A stretch of DNA of 64,000 bases from Streptomyces sp. NBC_00223 (lineage in GTDB: Bacteria; Actinomycetota; Actinomycetes; Streptomycetales; Streptomycetaceae): positions 7,842,001 to 7,906,000 of the forward strand of contig NZ_CP108109.1 of NCBI RefSeq assembly GCF_036199905.1. Direction: 5' to 3'. Below, in pieces: positions 44,001-52,518 of this stretch; the stretch's first letter is position 1, and each line of letters begins with the position of its first letter. The position numbers and the translations under genes are program-made. A model generated the notes under the pieces. The model ran no database searches, had not been told where the DNA came from, and saw nothing but the letters and a program-made list of their open reading frames with translations.

Positions 44001-44714
44001 GTGGCTGACCGCATCATCGCCGCCTGTGACGGGGCGTCCAAAGGAAATCCGGGACCGGCAGGCTGGGCCTGGGTCATCGCCGACGGCGCGGGCGAGCCCG
44101 TCCGCTGGGAGGCGGGGGCGCTCGGCACCGCCACCAACAACGTCGCCGAACTCACCGCGCTGGAACGGCTGCTGACGTCCGTCGAGCCCCAGGTCGCGCT
44201 GGAGATCCGGATGGACTCCCAGTACGCGATGAAGGCCGTCACCACCTGGCTGCCCGGCTGGAAGCGCAAGGGCTGGAAGACGGCCGCGGGCAAGCCCGTC
44301 GCCAACCAGGAGCTCGTGGTCCGGATCGACACCCTGCTGGCCGGCCGCTCCGTCGAGTTCCGCTACGTGCCCGCGCACCAGGTCGACGGCGACCGGCTCA
44401 ACGACTTCGCCGACCGCGCCGCGAGCCAGGCCGCGATCGTCCAGCAGCCCGCGGGCAGCGACCTGGGCTCGCCGACGCCCCCGCCCTCGCCCGACACCCC
44501 GCGCAAGTCCGCGAGCGCGGCCCGGTCCTCCGGCGGCGGCGCCCGCGCCTCCGCCGGTGTCGCCCGGGCGTCCGCGCCGGCGGGCGGCGCCGAGGGCCCG
44601 GTCCGGACGCTCAAGGCGAAGTACCCCGGCCGCTGCCGCTGCGGACGCGCCTACGCGGCGGGCGAGCCGATCACCAAGAACGCCGACGGCTGGGGCCACC
44701 CCGACTGCCGCTGA
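44001..44714 (+). CDS. rnhA: Ribonuclease HI with C-terminal extension
   Basis: 237-residue enzyme degrading RNA in RNA-DNA hybrids. The four catalytic acids are visible: D in ACDGASKGNPGPAGWAW, E in NNVAELTALE, D in RMDSQYAMKAV, D in RLNDFADRAA. After ~residue 145 comes a Ser/Pro/Ala-rich linker and a small Cys module (GRCRCGRAYAAGEPI...HPDC), resembling the PARP-like Zn-ribbon tails found on some Streptomyces RNases H. GTG 44001 is chosen; ATG 43989 would add four residues. No Shine-Dalgarno; CATGAT lies 7 nt upstream, so it may be leaderless. Confidence 0.92.
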   Translation: MADRIIAACDGASKGNPGPAGWAWVIADGAGEPVRWEAGALGTATNNVAELTALERLLTSVEPQVALEIRMDSQYAMKAVTTWLPGWKRKGWKTAAGKPVANQELVVRIDTLLAGRSVEFRYVPAHQVDGDRLNDFADRAASQAAIVQQPAGSDLGSPTPPPSPDTPRKSASAARSSGGGARASAGVARASAPAGGAEGPVRTLKAKYPGRCRCGRAYAAGEPITKNADGWGHPDCR

Positions 44715-44754
44715 CCGCGCGCGACCGTACCGGACCCGACAGAACCGGGACCGG

Positions 44755-45936
44755 TCAGTCGGTCCCGGTCCCGGCAGGCGGCCGCCGGTCCGGCTCCCGG
44801 TAGCGCAGCAGCAGCATCGCCACGTCGTCGAGCAGCGGCCCCTGGGTGTGGTGGATCAGATCCGCGCGCAGCGCCTCCAGGGCGCCCTGCGGGTCCGCGT
44901 GCCGCAGCAGATGCGCGCGCTCGCCCAGCGGGTAGAACGTCCCCGCCCGGTCGCGCGCCTCGGTGACGCCGTCGGTGTACAGCAGCAGCTGGTCGCCGGG
45001 GCGGAAGACCACCTCGAACGGCGCAGGCGTCTCGGTGCGGGGCATCCCCAGGCCCAGCGGCAGCGAGAACTGCGGCGGCTCGGGGAAGTCCACCCGCCCG
45101 TCGGGGGCGACCACCATCGGCGGGGGATGGCCGTAGTTGAGCACCGTCGTGCCCCGCGTGGGGCTGATCTCCGCCAGGATCGCGGTGACGAACTTCTCGC
45201 CGCTCAGCGTGCGGTCCGCCGCGCGCTGGACCCGCTCCCCGACGCCCTCCAGGGTCTTCTCGTCGTGCGCGGCCTCCCGGAAGGCGCCCAGTACGACCGC
45301 CGCCGTCTCGACCGCCTCCAGGCCCTTGCCCTGCACATCGCCGATGATCACCCGCACCCCCTCGGGCGAGGAGACCACCTCGTACAGATCGCCGCCGATC
45401 CTGGCCGCCGTCACCGCCGAGGTGTACGAGACCGCCGCGCGCAGATGGCCGGCCCGGCGCGGCACCGGCCGCAGCAGCACCCGCTGCGCCACCTCGGCGA
45501 TCGACCGTACGCTCGCCAGCTCCTCCTCGCGCCGCTGCCGGGTTACCGCCGCTATCAGCCCGGCGACGGTCACCCCGACCACCGCCCCGACCGCGGCGAA
45601 CCCGCGCCGCTCGGCGAAGAGCCCGTCGACCACACCGAGCACGGTCACCAGCCCGATCGCCAGACAGCCGATGACCAGCGTACGGACCCACGTCCCCACC
45701 AGGCCCGCGAACGCCGGGCCCAGGGAGACCAGCGGCAGCAGGCCCACGCTCGCGCCGCCGATCCCGTCGAGCAGCGCGACCACGGCCATCACCACGTACG
45801 GCAGCACGGTGAGCGCCAGCGGGGCGGAGGACGCGGAAGACGCCGAGGACACCGGGGATACGTACGAGCCGCCGGAGGCGTGCGGGACCGTCGCGTCGCC
45901 CGGCGAGGGGCGAGCGCTCCGGACTCGTCGCAGCAC
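44755..45936 (-). CDS. PP2C-type (SpoIIE/RsbU) membrane phosphatase
   Basis: 393-residue Ser/Thr phosphatase. About three membrane helices in residues ~40-125 (LTVLPYVVMAVVALLDGIGG and others). Cytoplasmic PP2C domain from ~150: RIGGDLYEVVSSPEGVRVIIGDVQGKG, with the metal-binding Asp residues, LNYGHPPP, and DQLLLYTDGVTEARD. Probably acts on an anti-sigma antagonist in a stress circuit; no partner gene is adjacent. Start GTG 45936 with AAGGAG and 7-nt spacing. Confidence 0.93.
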   Translation of the reverse strand: MLRRVRSARPSPGDATVPHASGGSYVSPVSSASSASSAPLALTVLPYVVMAVVALLDGIGGASVGLLPLVSLGPAFAGLVGTWVRTLVIGCLAIGLVTVLGVVDGLFAERRGFAAVGAVVGVTVAGLIAAVTRQRREEELASVRSIAEVAQRVLLRPVPRRAGHLRAAVSYTSAVTAARIGGDLYEVVSSPEGVRVIIGDVQGKGLEAVETAAVVLGAFREAAHDEKTLEGVGERVQRAADRTLSGEKFVTAILAEISPTRGTTVLNYGHPPPMVVAPDGRVDFPEPPQFSLPLGLGMPRTETPAPFEVVFRPGDQLLLYTDGVTEARDRAGTFYPLGERAHLLRHADPQGALEALRADLIHHTQGPLLDDVAMLLLRYREPDRRPPAGTGTD

Positions 45937-46061
45937 GGTGAACTCCTTCCCCCGGTCCTCGGGCGGGGGCGCAAGGCACCCACCCGCAGGTTCACACCTT
46001 ACTGTCCGTCACCGCACCTGGGGCGCCGAGAAGGCCGAAAGGGTGGTCCAGGACACAGCGG

Positions 46062-46090
46062 ACCGCCCGGGGCACGGGCACCCGGGCGGT
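46062..46090 (-). terminator. Terminator after the DUF6126 gene
   Basis: Perfect 10-bp stem ACCGCCCGGG / CCCGGGCGGT with a 9-nt loop, 45 bases beyond the DUF6126 stop on the minus strand. Confidence 0.7.
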
Positions 46091-46134
46091 TGGGGGAGGA
46101 GGCGGTACGGCCGGGTCCGGCGCGCGCGGCCGGC

Positions 46135-46320
46135 TCAGCCGCGGTTGCCGATCACGCTGAACATCAGCCACAGGTAGAAGGCGGCCAGGTGCGCCGCGAC
46201 CACGTACACCAGGACGCGGCGGACCACCCCGCGCTCCTTGCGCTCCTCACTGCCGTTGGTGGTGGGCACCACCCGGGGGGCCGGGGGGCGTACCTGGCGC
46301 TCGGGCTCGTTCATGGTCAT
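46135..46320 (-). CDS. DUF6126 family small membrane protein
   Basis: 61-residue protein: basic N-terminal half (EERKERGVVRR) then one helix (VLVYVVAAHLAAFYLWLMFSV). DUF6126 genes typically follow an XRE-cupin regulator, as here, with an ATGA overlap (46317-46320). Start ATG 46320 has GGGAGAG with 6-7 nt spacing. Function unknown; it could be the controlled effector or a membrane sensor for the regulator. Confidence 0.82.
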   Translation of the reverse strand: MTMNEPERQVRPPAPRVVPTTNGSEERKERGVVRRVLVYVVAAHLAAFYLWLMFSVIGNRG

Positions 46321-46967
46321 CGTCGCTCTCCCAGGCTCTCGGTGGTCTCCCGCGGTCCCAGGCACAGGGCCGAGGTCTCGCTCTGCATCAGCGTGTGCAG
46401 GAACAGCAGATCGACCCCGCCGTGGCCGCCCGACGCCAGCCGGTGCGGCACCAGCGAGTCGAAGTGCGCGGAGTCCCCGGGGGCCAGCAGATGGGTGCGG
46501 TCACCGAGGGTCAGTTCCAGCTCGCCCGAGGTGACGTACAGCCACTCCTCGCCCGGGTGCACCCGGACCAGCGCCCGCTGGGCCCGTTGGGGCACATGGA
46601 CGCGCAGGGCCTGCATCGCCCGCCCGGTCCCGCCGGCCCGCCAGTACGTCCAGCCGCCGGCGGGCACCGGGGCCATCCGCTCGCCGCGTACGATGGGATC
46701 GGGCTCGGCCGCCGTCTCCCCGAGCAAGTCGGAGACGGTCGTCCCGTACAGCCGGGCGAGCCCCAGGAGCACGGGCAGCGACGGCTGGCGCAGTCCGGAC
46801 TCCAGCCGGGACAGATGCGCCGCCGACAGACCCAGCCGCCGGGCCGCGGACTCCAGGGTGAGCCCGCCGGCCCGCCGCCGGTCCCGCAGCCTCGGGGCCA
46901 GCACGAGATCGGCCTCGGGGGCGGCGGTGTCGTCGTGGGCGACGTCCGTGTTCACGGTGTCGGTCAT
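46317..46967 (-). CDS. XRE-family regulator with C-terminal cupin
   Basis: 216-residue regulator. HTH at ~25-80: RLRDRRRAGGLTLESAARRL and LSAAHLSRLESGLRQPSLPV. Cupin fold from ~115 (RVHPGEEWLYVTSGELELTL; LLAPGDSAHFDSLVPHRL) that may bind a small ligand or metal. Coupled to DUF6126. Two palindromes TGCCTCWGAGGCA upstream are likely its operators. Confidence 0.92.
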   Translation of the reverse strand: MTDTVNTDVAHDDTAAPEADLVLAPRLRDRRRAGGLTLESAARRLGLSAAHLSRLESGLRQPSLPVLLGLARLYGTTVSDLLGETAAEPDPIVRGERMAPVPAGGWTYWRAGGTGRAMQALRVHVPQRAQRALVRVHPGEEWLYVTSGELELTLGDRTHLLAPGDSAHFDSLVPHRLASGGHGGVDLLFLHTLMQSETSALCLGPRETTESLGERR

Positions 46968-46988
46968 GACTCCATGGAACCGCGTCAG

Positions 46989-47021
46989 TGCCTCAGAGGC
47001 AAAAGACTTGCCTCTGAGGCA
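46989..47021. promoter_or_regulatory. Paired 13-bp palindromes upstream of the XRE-cupin gene
   Basis: TGCCTCAGAGGCA (46989-47001) and TGCCTCTGAGGCA (47009-47021) are each perfect around one central base. Their centres are exactly 20 bp apart (same DNA face). They lie 22-54 bases upstream of the start. Very probable autoregulatory operators; binding inferred. Confidence 0.8.
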
Positions 47022-47054
47022 AAAACCGCGCCCGCAGCCCAGGCCACGGGCCCC

Positions 47055-47921
47055 TCACGACACCGGGTTGCCGGTCTTCCCCGCCGCGAACGGCGTGATC
47101 GTGAAGAGGCTGTCGCAGTCGGTGACCTGCCCCGGGAAGACCAGCGACTCCCGGCTGCCCGGCGGGTAGATCCGCAGGCTGGTCGAGGTGGCCAGGCAGG
47201 TGCCCTGATGGTTGACGGTGTGGATCGTGTCGCTCGCCGACGCTCCCGGATCGAGGACCACCGCGACGTACGCCATCTCCTGGCGGCCGGCGGGCGGGCC
47301 GATCTGCGCGCCGTCCGCGTCGAGCATCGACAGGCCCGGGTAGCCGGTCACATGGCAGGTCGTCGAGCTGTGGTTGGTGAGCACCAGATAGCGGTAGAGA
47401 TTGCCCGCGCCCGCGTCGCCGCCGCCGAGCGACGCGGTCAGCTGGGAGGCCGCGCACATCGGCGTCGTACCGGTGGCGGTGGTCGCGGCGGTCGTCGTCC
47501 GGGACGGTGTCGGCGTCACACCGCCGGTTGTACGGGGGACGGGGTCCTGCCGGTCGCCCGGCGAGTGCGACCCCGCCGCGGTGGGCGACGAGGGCCCGGA
47601 GGGCCGCGCGGTGGACGGGCCGGGCGTGCTGGGGGCCGTACTGCTCAGCGAGCTGCTGGCCGGGGGGCCGACGACCCCGTCGCCCCCGTCCGGCGCTATC
47701 GCCCCCACCAGATAGAGCGCGCCCGCGACCACCGCCACCGCGACCGTGCCGCCCGCCGCCGCCCGGGCACGCCGGCGGCGCGCGGCGCGGCGGCGGATCC
47801 GCCCGAAGGCCCTGGGCGGCGCCGCGAGGTAGTCGGGCGAGATCCGCAGCAGCGGCTCCAGCGGGTCGGGCCCGCCGCTGCCGTCGGGCCCGTCGTCAGG
47901 GGCGTCAGGAAATCCGGTCAT
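47055..47921 (-). CDS. Membrane-tethered DUF4232 protein (sigma-factor partner)
   Basis: 288-residue protein. A short cytoplasmic part (~1-50, LEPLLRISPDYLAAPPRAFGR) and an Arg-rich stop lead to one membrane helix (GGTVAVAVVAGALYLVGAIA). A Ser/Thr/Pro stalk follows, then an external DUF4232 domain (MCAASQLTASLGGGDAGAG; LVLTNHSSTTCHVTGYPGL). It overlaps the ECF sigma gene by 17 bases. Position and topology are those of an anti-sigma factor, although no zinc-binding HxxxCxxC motif is present. Start ATG 47921 with AAGGGAC upstream. Confidence 0.85.
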   Translation of the reverse strand: MTGFPDAPDDGPDGSGGPDPLEPLLRISPDYLAAPPRAFGRIRRRAARRRRARAAAGGTVAVAVVAGALYLVGAIAPDGGDGVVGPPASSSLSSTAPSTPGPSTARPSGPSSPTAAGSHSPGDRQDPVPRTTGGVTPTPSRTTTAATTATGTTPMCAASQLTASLGGGDAGAGNLYRYLVLTNHSSTTCHVTGYPGLSMLDADGAQIGPPAGRQEMAYVAVVLDPGASASDTIHTVNHQGTCLATSTSLRIYPPGSRESLVFPGQVTDCDSLFTITPFAAGKTGNPVS

Positions 47922-48405
47922 GGTGTCCCTTGAGCTCGGCGCGGAGCAGTTCGCGAGCGGCGTGCAGGTCGGACTTGACGGTCCCCTCGTTACGGCCAAG
48001 CAGCGCTGCGACTTCACGTATCGGCAGGTCGGCGTAGTAGTGGAGCAGGGCGGGGTTGCGCAGCCGCTCGGGCAGCGACTGGACCAGCAGCCGCACCGAC
48101 GGGTCGGCGTCCGGCGGCCGCTTGACGGCCTCCTCCGTCCTCGCCCGGCGCAGCGCCCGGCGCTCGCGCTCGGTTCTGCGCCAGTGGTCGCGGACCAGAT
48201 TGGCCGCGGTCACATAGAGGAAGCCGCTGGGCTCGTCGACCTTGGTCCAGCGCGCCCACAGCCGGGTGAAGGCTTCCGAGGCGATCTCGTGCGCGGTTCC
48301 GTCGTCGTCCACCAGCCGGCGCACCCAGCCCGCCAGTCGCGGGTAGAGGGCCGCGAACAGCTCGGAGGCCGCGCGCTCTTGAGACCGGATGACCGTTCCC
48401 CTCAC
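47905..48405 (-). CDS. ECF sigma factor (SigE/Sig-70 family)
   Basis: 166-residue RNA polymerase sigma factor with regions 2 and 4 only. Region 2: ELFAALYPRLAGWVRRLV; AHEIASEAFTRLWARW; YVTAANLVRDHWRR. Region 4: LPERLRNPALLHYYADLPI; EVAALLGRNEGTVKSDLHAA. Start GTG 48405 fits the usual family length; there is no strong ribosome-binding site. Overlaps the membrane DUF4232 gene, and the sortase gene lies 64 bases upstream on the same strand. Confidence 0.92.
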   Translation of the reverse strand: MRGTVIRSQERAASELFAALYPRLAGWVRRLVDDDGTAHEIASEAFTRLWARWTKVDEPSGFLYVTAANLVRDHWRRTERERRALRRARTEEAVKRPPDADPSVRLLVQSLPERLRNPALLHYYADLPIREVAALLGRNEGTVKSDLHAARELLRAELKGHHDRIS

Positions 48406-48469
48406 TTGTCGTCGTACCGCTCCTCGGCTCCCGGGCCCGGCCGGCCGGTGTCCGTCGCCGGGCCCGGAC

Positions 48470-49138
48470 TCACGAACCTGAGACCAGCGAGGCGAAGACG
48501 ATGACATTGTCCGGATACCCGCCGCCCCCGGTCACCCGGGTGCCGCCGCATGTGATGAGACGCAGCGCGGGGTGGTCGACGTTCCCGTACACCGCCTCCG
48601 TCGGGAAGTGGGCCTTGTCCACGGTCCGCACCGAGTCCACCGCGAAGGTGGCCACCCGGCCGTCCTCGCGTACGGCCATGATCCGGTCACCGGCCCTGAG
48701 CCGCGACAGATGCAGGAAGACGCCGTCACCGTACCGGCCCACCGTGACATGTCCGAGGATCACCGAGGGACCGGTCTCGCCGGGCGTGGGCGAGCCGTCG
48801 TACCAGCCCGCCGGCGAGTGGGCGGCGATCGGCGGCACCCGTACCGTGCCGTCGGGGGCCAGCGCCAGCGACATGACGGCCGTGTCGACCCCGATCGCCG
48901 GGATGCGCAGCCGGTCCGGCACCGAGCGGGCCATGGCCCCGGCGGGGGCCTTCCGTGAGTCGCCGGCGGTGGTCGTCGCGGTGGTGGGGGCGGCGGCCGT
49001 CGTACGGGCGCCGCCGCTCGCCGGGGCCGGGGCCGGGGCGGCGCCGGCGCAGCCGCACAGCAGGGCGGCCAGTACGGCCGAGGCCGCCCCGAGCACGGTG
49101 GCCCGGCCCGGCGCCGTCCGGACGGTTCGCGGGATCAA
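48470..49138 (-). CDS. Class F sortase
   Basis: 222-residue transpeptidase anchoring proteins to the cell wall. N-terminal hydrophobic segment with LLCGC near residue 29 (lipobox-like), an Ala/Thr linker, then the sortase barrel: RIPAIGVDTAVMSLAL, catalytic His in VILGHVTVGR, catalytic Cys in LRLITCGG, and GGGYPDNVIVFASL at the end. The gene is only 3 bases from the preceding wall-anchored DUF4232 gene, its probable substrate. Confidence 0.92.
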   Translation of the reverse strand: MIPRTVRTAPGRATVLGAASAVLAALLCGCAGAAPAPAPASGGARTTAAAPTTATTTAGDSRKAPAGAMARSVPDRLRIPAIGVDTAVMSLALAPDGTVRVPPIAAHSPAGWYDGSPTPGETGPSVILGHVTVGRYGDGVFLHLSRLRAGDRIMAVREDGRVATFAVDSVRTVDKAHFPTEAVYGNVDHPALRLITCGGTRVTGGGGYPDNVIVFASLVSGS

Positions 49139-49141
49139 CGC

Positions 49142-49882
49142 TCAGCCCCGGACCTTGCGGCGGCGGGCCGCGACGACACCGAGGCCGCCCAGGGCGAGCA
49201 CTCCGGCCGCGGCCGCCCCGACGGCCACGCCGGTGCCGCTGCCGCCGGACCGCGACGCGGTCACCCCGGTGTCCGGCGCGCCCGAGGGCACGGCGGTGAC
49301 CTGACGGCCGCCGGCGGAGGTCGGAGTGGGGGCGGGGGAGGAGGCCGGGGCGACGGCCGTCGGGGCCTGCCCCAGCGAGGTGCCGCCCTTGCCGGCGCTG
49401 AGCGGGGTGACGGTGAAGAGGTTGTCGCAGTCGGTGACCTGGCCGGCGAAGACCAGCGCGGCGGTGTTCCCCGGCGGGTAGATCCGCAGGCTGGTCGAGG
49501 TGGGCAGACACGTGCCCTGGTGGTTGATGGTGTGAATGGTGTCGCTGGCCGACCCGCCGGGCGTGAGGACCACGGGCGCGTAGCCGGTGGCGGCCCGGGT
49601 CGCGGGCGCGCCGATCTGGTTTCCCTTGGCGTCGAGCATCGACAGGCCCGGGTAGCCGGTGAGGTGACAGGTCGTCGAGCTGTGGTTGGTGAGCACCAGG
49701 TAGCGGTACAGGTTGCCCGCTCCGGCGTCACCGCCGCCGAGTGACGCGGTCAGCTGCGAGGTCGCGCACATCGGGGTGGTGTCCAGGACGGGCGTCGAGG
49801 CCGTCGCGGGGGCGGCGCCGAACACGGCCGCGGCCAGGGCGGCGGCTCCCGCGGCCCCGACGGCGAGTGAACTGTTGCGCAT
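49142..49882 (-). CDS. Wall-anchored DUF4232 protein (sortase substrate)
   Basis: 246-residue secreted protein. Signal peptide (~1-28, cleavage after ATA-type site), DUF4232 domain (MCATSQLTASLGGGDAGAG; LVLTNHSSTTCHLTGYPGL), a Pro/Ser/Thr stalk, then a sorting signal: GAPDTG, a hydrophobic helix (VAVGAAAAGVLALGGLGVVA) and an RRRK tail. The motif deviates from LPxTG at the first residue. The DUF4232 domain is nearly identical to that of the membrane-tethered protein at 47055. AAGGAG, 6-nt spacing. Confidence 0.88.
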   Translation of the reverse strand: MRNSSLAVGAAGAAALAAAVFGAAPATASTPVLDTTPMCATSQLTASLGGGDAGAGNLYRYLVLTNHSSTTCHLTGYPGLSMLDAKGNQIGAPATRAATGYAPVVLTPGGSASDTIHTINHQGTCLPTSTSLRIYPPGNTAALVFAGQVTDCDNLFTVTPLSAGKGGTSLGQAPTAVAPASSPAPTPTSAGGRQVTAVPSGAPDTGVTASRSGGSGTGVAVGAAAAGVLALGGLGVVAARRRKVRG

Positions 49883-50112
49883 GTCCTGCTCCTTGTCCTC
49901 CCCCCGCGCCCCCGGGGCTCCTGAGCGAGCGCCTGCCGGGCGGACGGGGAATCGGCAACAGAGACGCCACAGCGCCCGGCCCGGTTGTAAAGACTTGTCA
50001 AAGTCCTCGCGGCCGTGCCGCCGGCCGCCCGGAGTGCGCCCCGCGAGGCGTCAACCCACCCCTCTGACCAGCCGACTTCGGCATTCCGCCGACCCTTCAC
50101 TACGATCCTCCG

Positions 50113-51387
50113 ATGATCATGAGAAGATTACTGGCCACTGGACTGGGCGGCGGCCTGCTCGCCGCCCTCGCGTGCGGCCTGATACCTGCGACAGCCGTGG
50201 CCGACGGCGCGGACGAACCGGTCGCCCAGCCCGACCCCAAAGTCGAACTCGTACTCGATGTGAGCGGTTCGATGCGGGCCCGGGACATCGACGGGCAGTC
50301 CCGGATGTCCGCCGCCAAGCAGGCGTTCGACGACGTACTCGACTCCGTGCCCGACAATGTGCAGCTCGGCATCCGCACACTCGGCGCGGACTACCCCGGC
50401 AACGACCGCAAGACCGGGTGCAAGGACACCCGGCAGCTCTACCCCGTCGGTCACCTCGACCGCACCGAGGCCAAGACGGCGGTGGCCACCCTGGCCCCCA
50501 CCGGCTGGACCCCGATCGGCCCGGCCCTGCTCGCCGCCGCCGACGACCTCAAGGGCGACGACAACGCCACCCGCAGGCTGGTGCTGATCACCGACGGCGA
50601 GGACACCTGTCCGCCGCTGAACCCGTGCGACGTGGCACGGGACATCGCCGCCAGGGGCATCAACCTCGTCATCGACACCCTCGGCCTCATCCCCGACTCC
50701 TCCACCCGCAACCAGCTCAGCTGCATCGCCGCGGCCACCGGCGGCACGTACACCACCGTGCAGCACCGTGAGCAGCTGACCACCAAGGTCAAGCAGCTGG
50801 TCGACCGCAGCGCCGAGACGGTGGTCGCCCCGGTGGCCACCCAGGGCGCCGCGGCCTGCGCCGACGCGCCCGTGCTCAAGCAGGGGATCTACACCGACCG
50901 CGAGACGTTCTCCGAGAACCGCTGGTACCGCGTCGACGTACGGCCCGGGCAGGAGCTGCGCGCCTCGGTGAGCATCTCCGACGACCGCGCGGTCAACGCG
51001 GACTACGGGGTGCTGCTGCGCGGGGTCACCCTGCACGGGCGGGAGATCGTCCGGGACGACGAGGGCGGCACCGGCCGTACCGATGTCGTCTCGGCCGGAA
51101 TCCGCTACCCGAAACCGCCGGCGGACGACGGCACCCCGCCGGAGACGGTCTGCCTCCAGGTGGGCAACTCCTTCGCCGCGCCGGCCTCCGTCAAGACCAC
51201 GCCCGGTCTGCCGGTGGAGCTGTCCATCGATCTCGTGGACAGCCCCGACAAGCCCTCCGACGTGGCCTTCTACGGTCTCGGCAGCGGCTGGTGGCTGCTG
51301 GGTCTGCTGGCCCTGGTCGGCGTGGTGGCCGGTCTGTTCTCGGGCTGGATCGCCCGCTGGAATCTGTCCACGGGGAGGTCCAACTGA
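50113..51387 (+). CDS. VWA-domain surface protein
   Basis: 424-residue secreted protein with a signal peptide, a von Willebrand A domain (MIDAS DVSGSMRARD near residue 50; later LVLITDGEDTCPPLNPCDV), a beta domain with paired Cys, and a C-terminal membrane helix (WWLLGLLALVGVVAGLFSGW). The VWA faces outward and may bind metal-dependent protein ligands. It overlaps the next gene by one base (TGATG). TACGAT lies six bases before the ATG, suggesting a leaderless mRNA. Confidence 0.88.
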   Translation: MIMRRLLATGLGGGLLAALACGLIPATAVADGADEPVAQPDPKVELVLDVSGSMRARDIDGQSRMSAAKQAFDDVLDSVPDNVQLGIRTLGADYPGNDRKTGCKDTRQLYPVGHLDRTEAKTAVATLAPTGWTPIGPALLAAADDLKGDDNATRRLVLITDGEDTCPPLNPCDVARDIAARGINLVIDTLGLIPDSSTRNQLSCIAAATGGTYTTVQHREQLTTKVKQLVDRSAETVVAPVATQGAAACADAPVLKQGIYTDRETFSENRWYRVDVRPGQELRASVSISDDRAVNADYGVLLRGVTLHGREIVRDDEGGTGRTDVVSAGIRYPKPPADDGTPPETVCLQVGNSFAAPASVKTTPGLPVELSIDLVDSPDKPSDVAFYGLGSGWWLLGLLALVGVVAGLFSGWIARWNLSTGRSN

Positions 51388-52238
51388 TGCGCACCACACG
51401 GCTCCTGGCCGCGTCCGCCCTGCTGGCGGGCGTGTTTCTGGCCGCGCTGAGCGGCACGGCCGCCGCGGACGACCCGAGTACGGACCCGGGCACGAGCGCC
51501 GACCCCGGCGCCTCGGCGACCCCCGGCGACGGCGACGCGGCACCGACGGAGGCGGGCACGGACTTCCGTACCGCCACCGTCGTACGGCAGGGGCAGGAGG
51601 CCACGGCCGCCGCCTCGACGGGTGACTACCTGTACTGGGTCTTCCCCGCCGACGCCGGGCAGAACGTCACGGTCACGGCGACCGTCACCTTCCCCTCCAC
51701 CGAGACCCGGCACGGCCCGTCCACCTGGCAGATCGATGTGTACGACGGGCTGCGCAGGCACCAGTCGTGCCGGTACGGCTCGACGACCCGGACCGGCGCG
51801 GCGGACACGGCGTCGATCGAGCTGGCCTGCCATCTGCGTACGGTCCGCGCCTGGGCCGAACCGTGGTCCAACGACCCGCTGCGGGGCGCCTATTACCTGC
51901 GGCTGACCGTCCTGGACCTGCCGCAGACCGATCTGGGCCTGCCGGTCCAGGCGGCGGTGAAGGCCACGTCGCAGGGGACGGGCGGACGTCAGGCGGTGGA
52001 CGGCTCGGTGGCGCCGGTGGTCTCGGCGAACGCCCCCGATGTCTCGCCCGAGGGCGGCTGGGCGGGCACCTGGTGGTCGCCGCGCTGGCTGTGGACGGGC
52101 GGCGGCGGGCTGCTCGCCGCGCTGTTGGCGGTCGGCGCCCACCGGCTGGCCCGCGGGCCGGTCCGGCAGGGCGGTTACGCGCGCCCGCCCGAATCCGTAC
52201 GCGAACGGCCCCGCGCGCCGGGGGAGTACGGGTACTGA
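51387..52238 (+). CDS. Membrane-anchored partner of the VWA protein
   Basis: 283-residue protein with a signal peptide, an Asp/Pro/Ala-rich stretch, an external beta domain (YLYWVFPADAGQNVTVTATV; WQIDVYDGLRRHQSCRYGS; ACHLRTVRAWAEPW) and one C-terminal helix (GGGGLLAALLAVGAHRLA) with a short basic tail. It is coupled to the VWA gene and probably forms a complex with it. No family name recognised. Confidence 0.8.
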   Translation: MRTTRLLAASALLAGVFLAALSGTAAADDPSTDPGTSADPGASATPGDGDAAPTEAGTDFRTATVVRQGQEATAAASTGDYLYWVFPADAGQNVTVTATVTFPSTETRHGPSTWQIDVYDGLRRHQSCRYGSTTRTGAADTASIELACHLRTVRAWAEPWSNDPLRGAYYLRLTVLDLPQTDLGLPVQAAVKATSQGTGGRQAVDGSVAPVVSANAPDVSPEGGWAGTWWSPRWLWTGGGGLLAALLAVGAHRLARGPVRQGGYARPPESVRERPRAPGEYGY

Positions 52239-52269
52239 CCGGTCCGGACCCCGGGTCCGGACCGGAGCG

Positions 52270-52311
52270 CGCCGAAGGGCCCGCCTGAGCGATCAGGCGG
52301 GCCCTTCGGCG
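52270..52311. terminator. Strong bidirectional hairpin after the VWA operon
   Basis: Perfect 19-bp stem (arms 52270-52288 and 52293-52311, beginning CGCCGAAGGG) with a GCGA loop, 31 bases after the stop. The ~200 bases that follow, up to the TetR stop, show no feature. Confidence 0.85.
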
Positions 52312-52518
52312 TGTGCGGGGGCGGCTCGCGCCTGGCGGGGCGGGGTAGGTGGCCGCCTTGGGCGCGGGGTCGCGCCCGGGTGCGCCCATCGGGGGTCTGG
52401 GCGCCACCCTCGCCGGTGGCTCCGGTGGACCCCCGCTTTCGCTGGGCGGCCTCGGGCGGGGGCCTGCGTGGCTTGGGGTGCGGGGCCGGTGCCGATCGGC
52501 GGCTCGGCGGCCGGGCGG

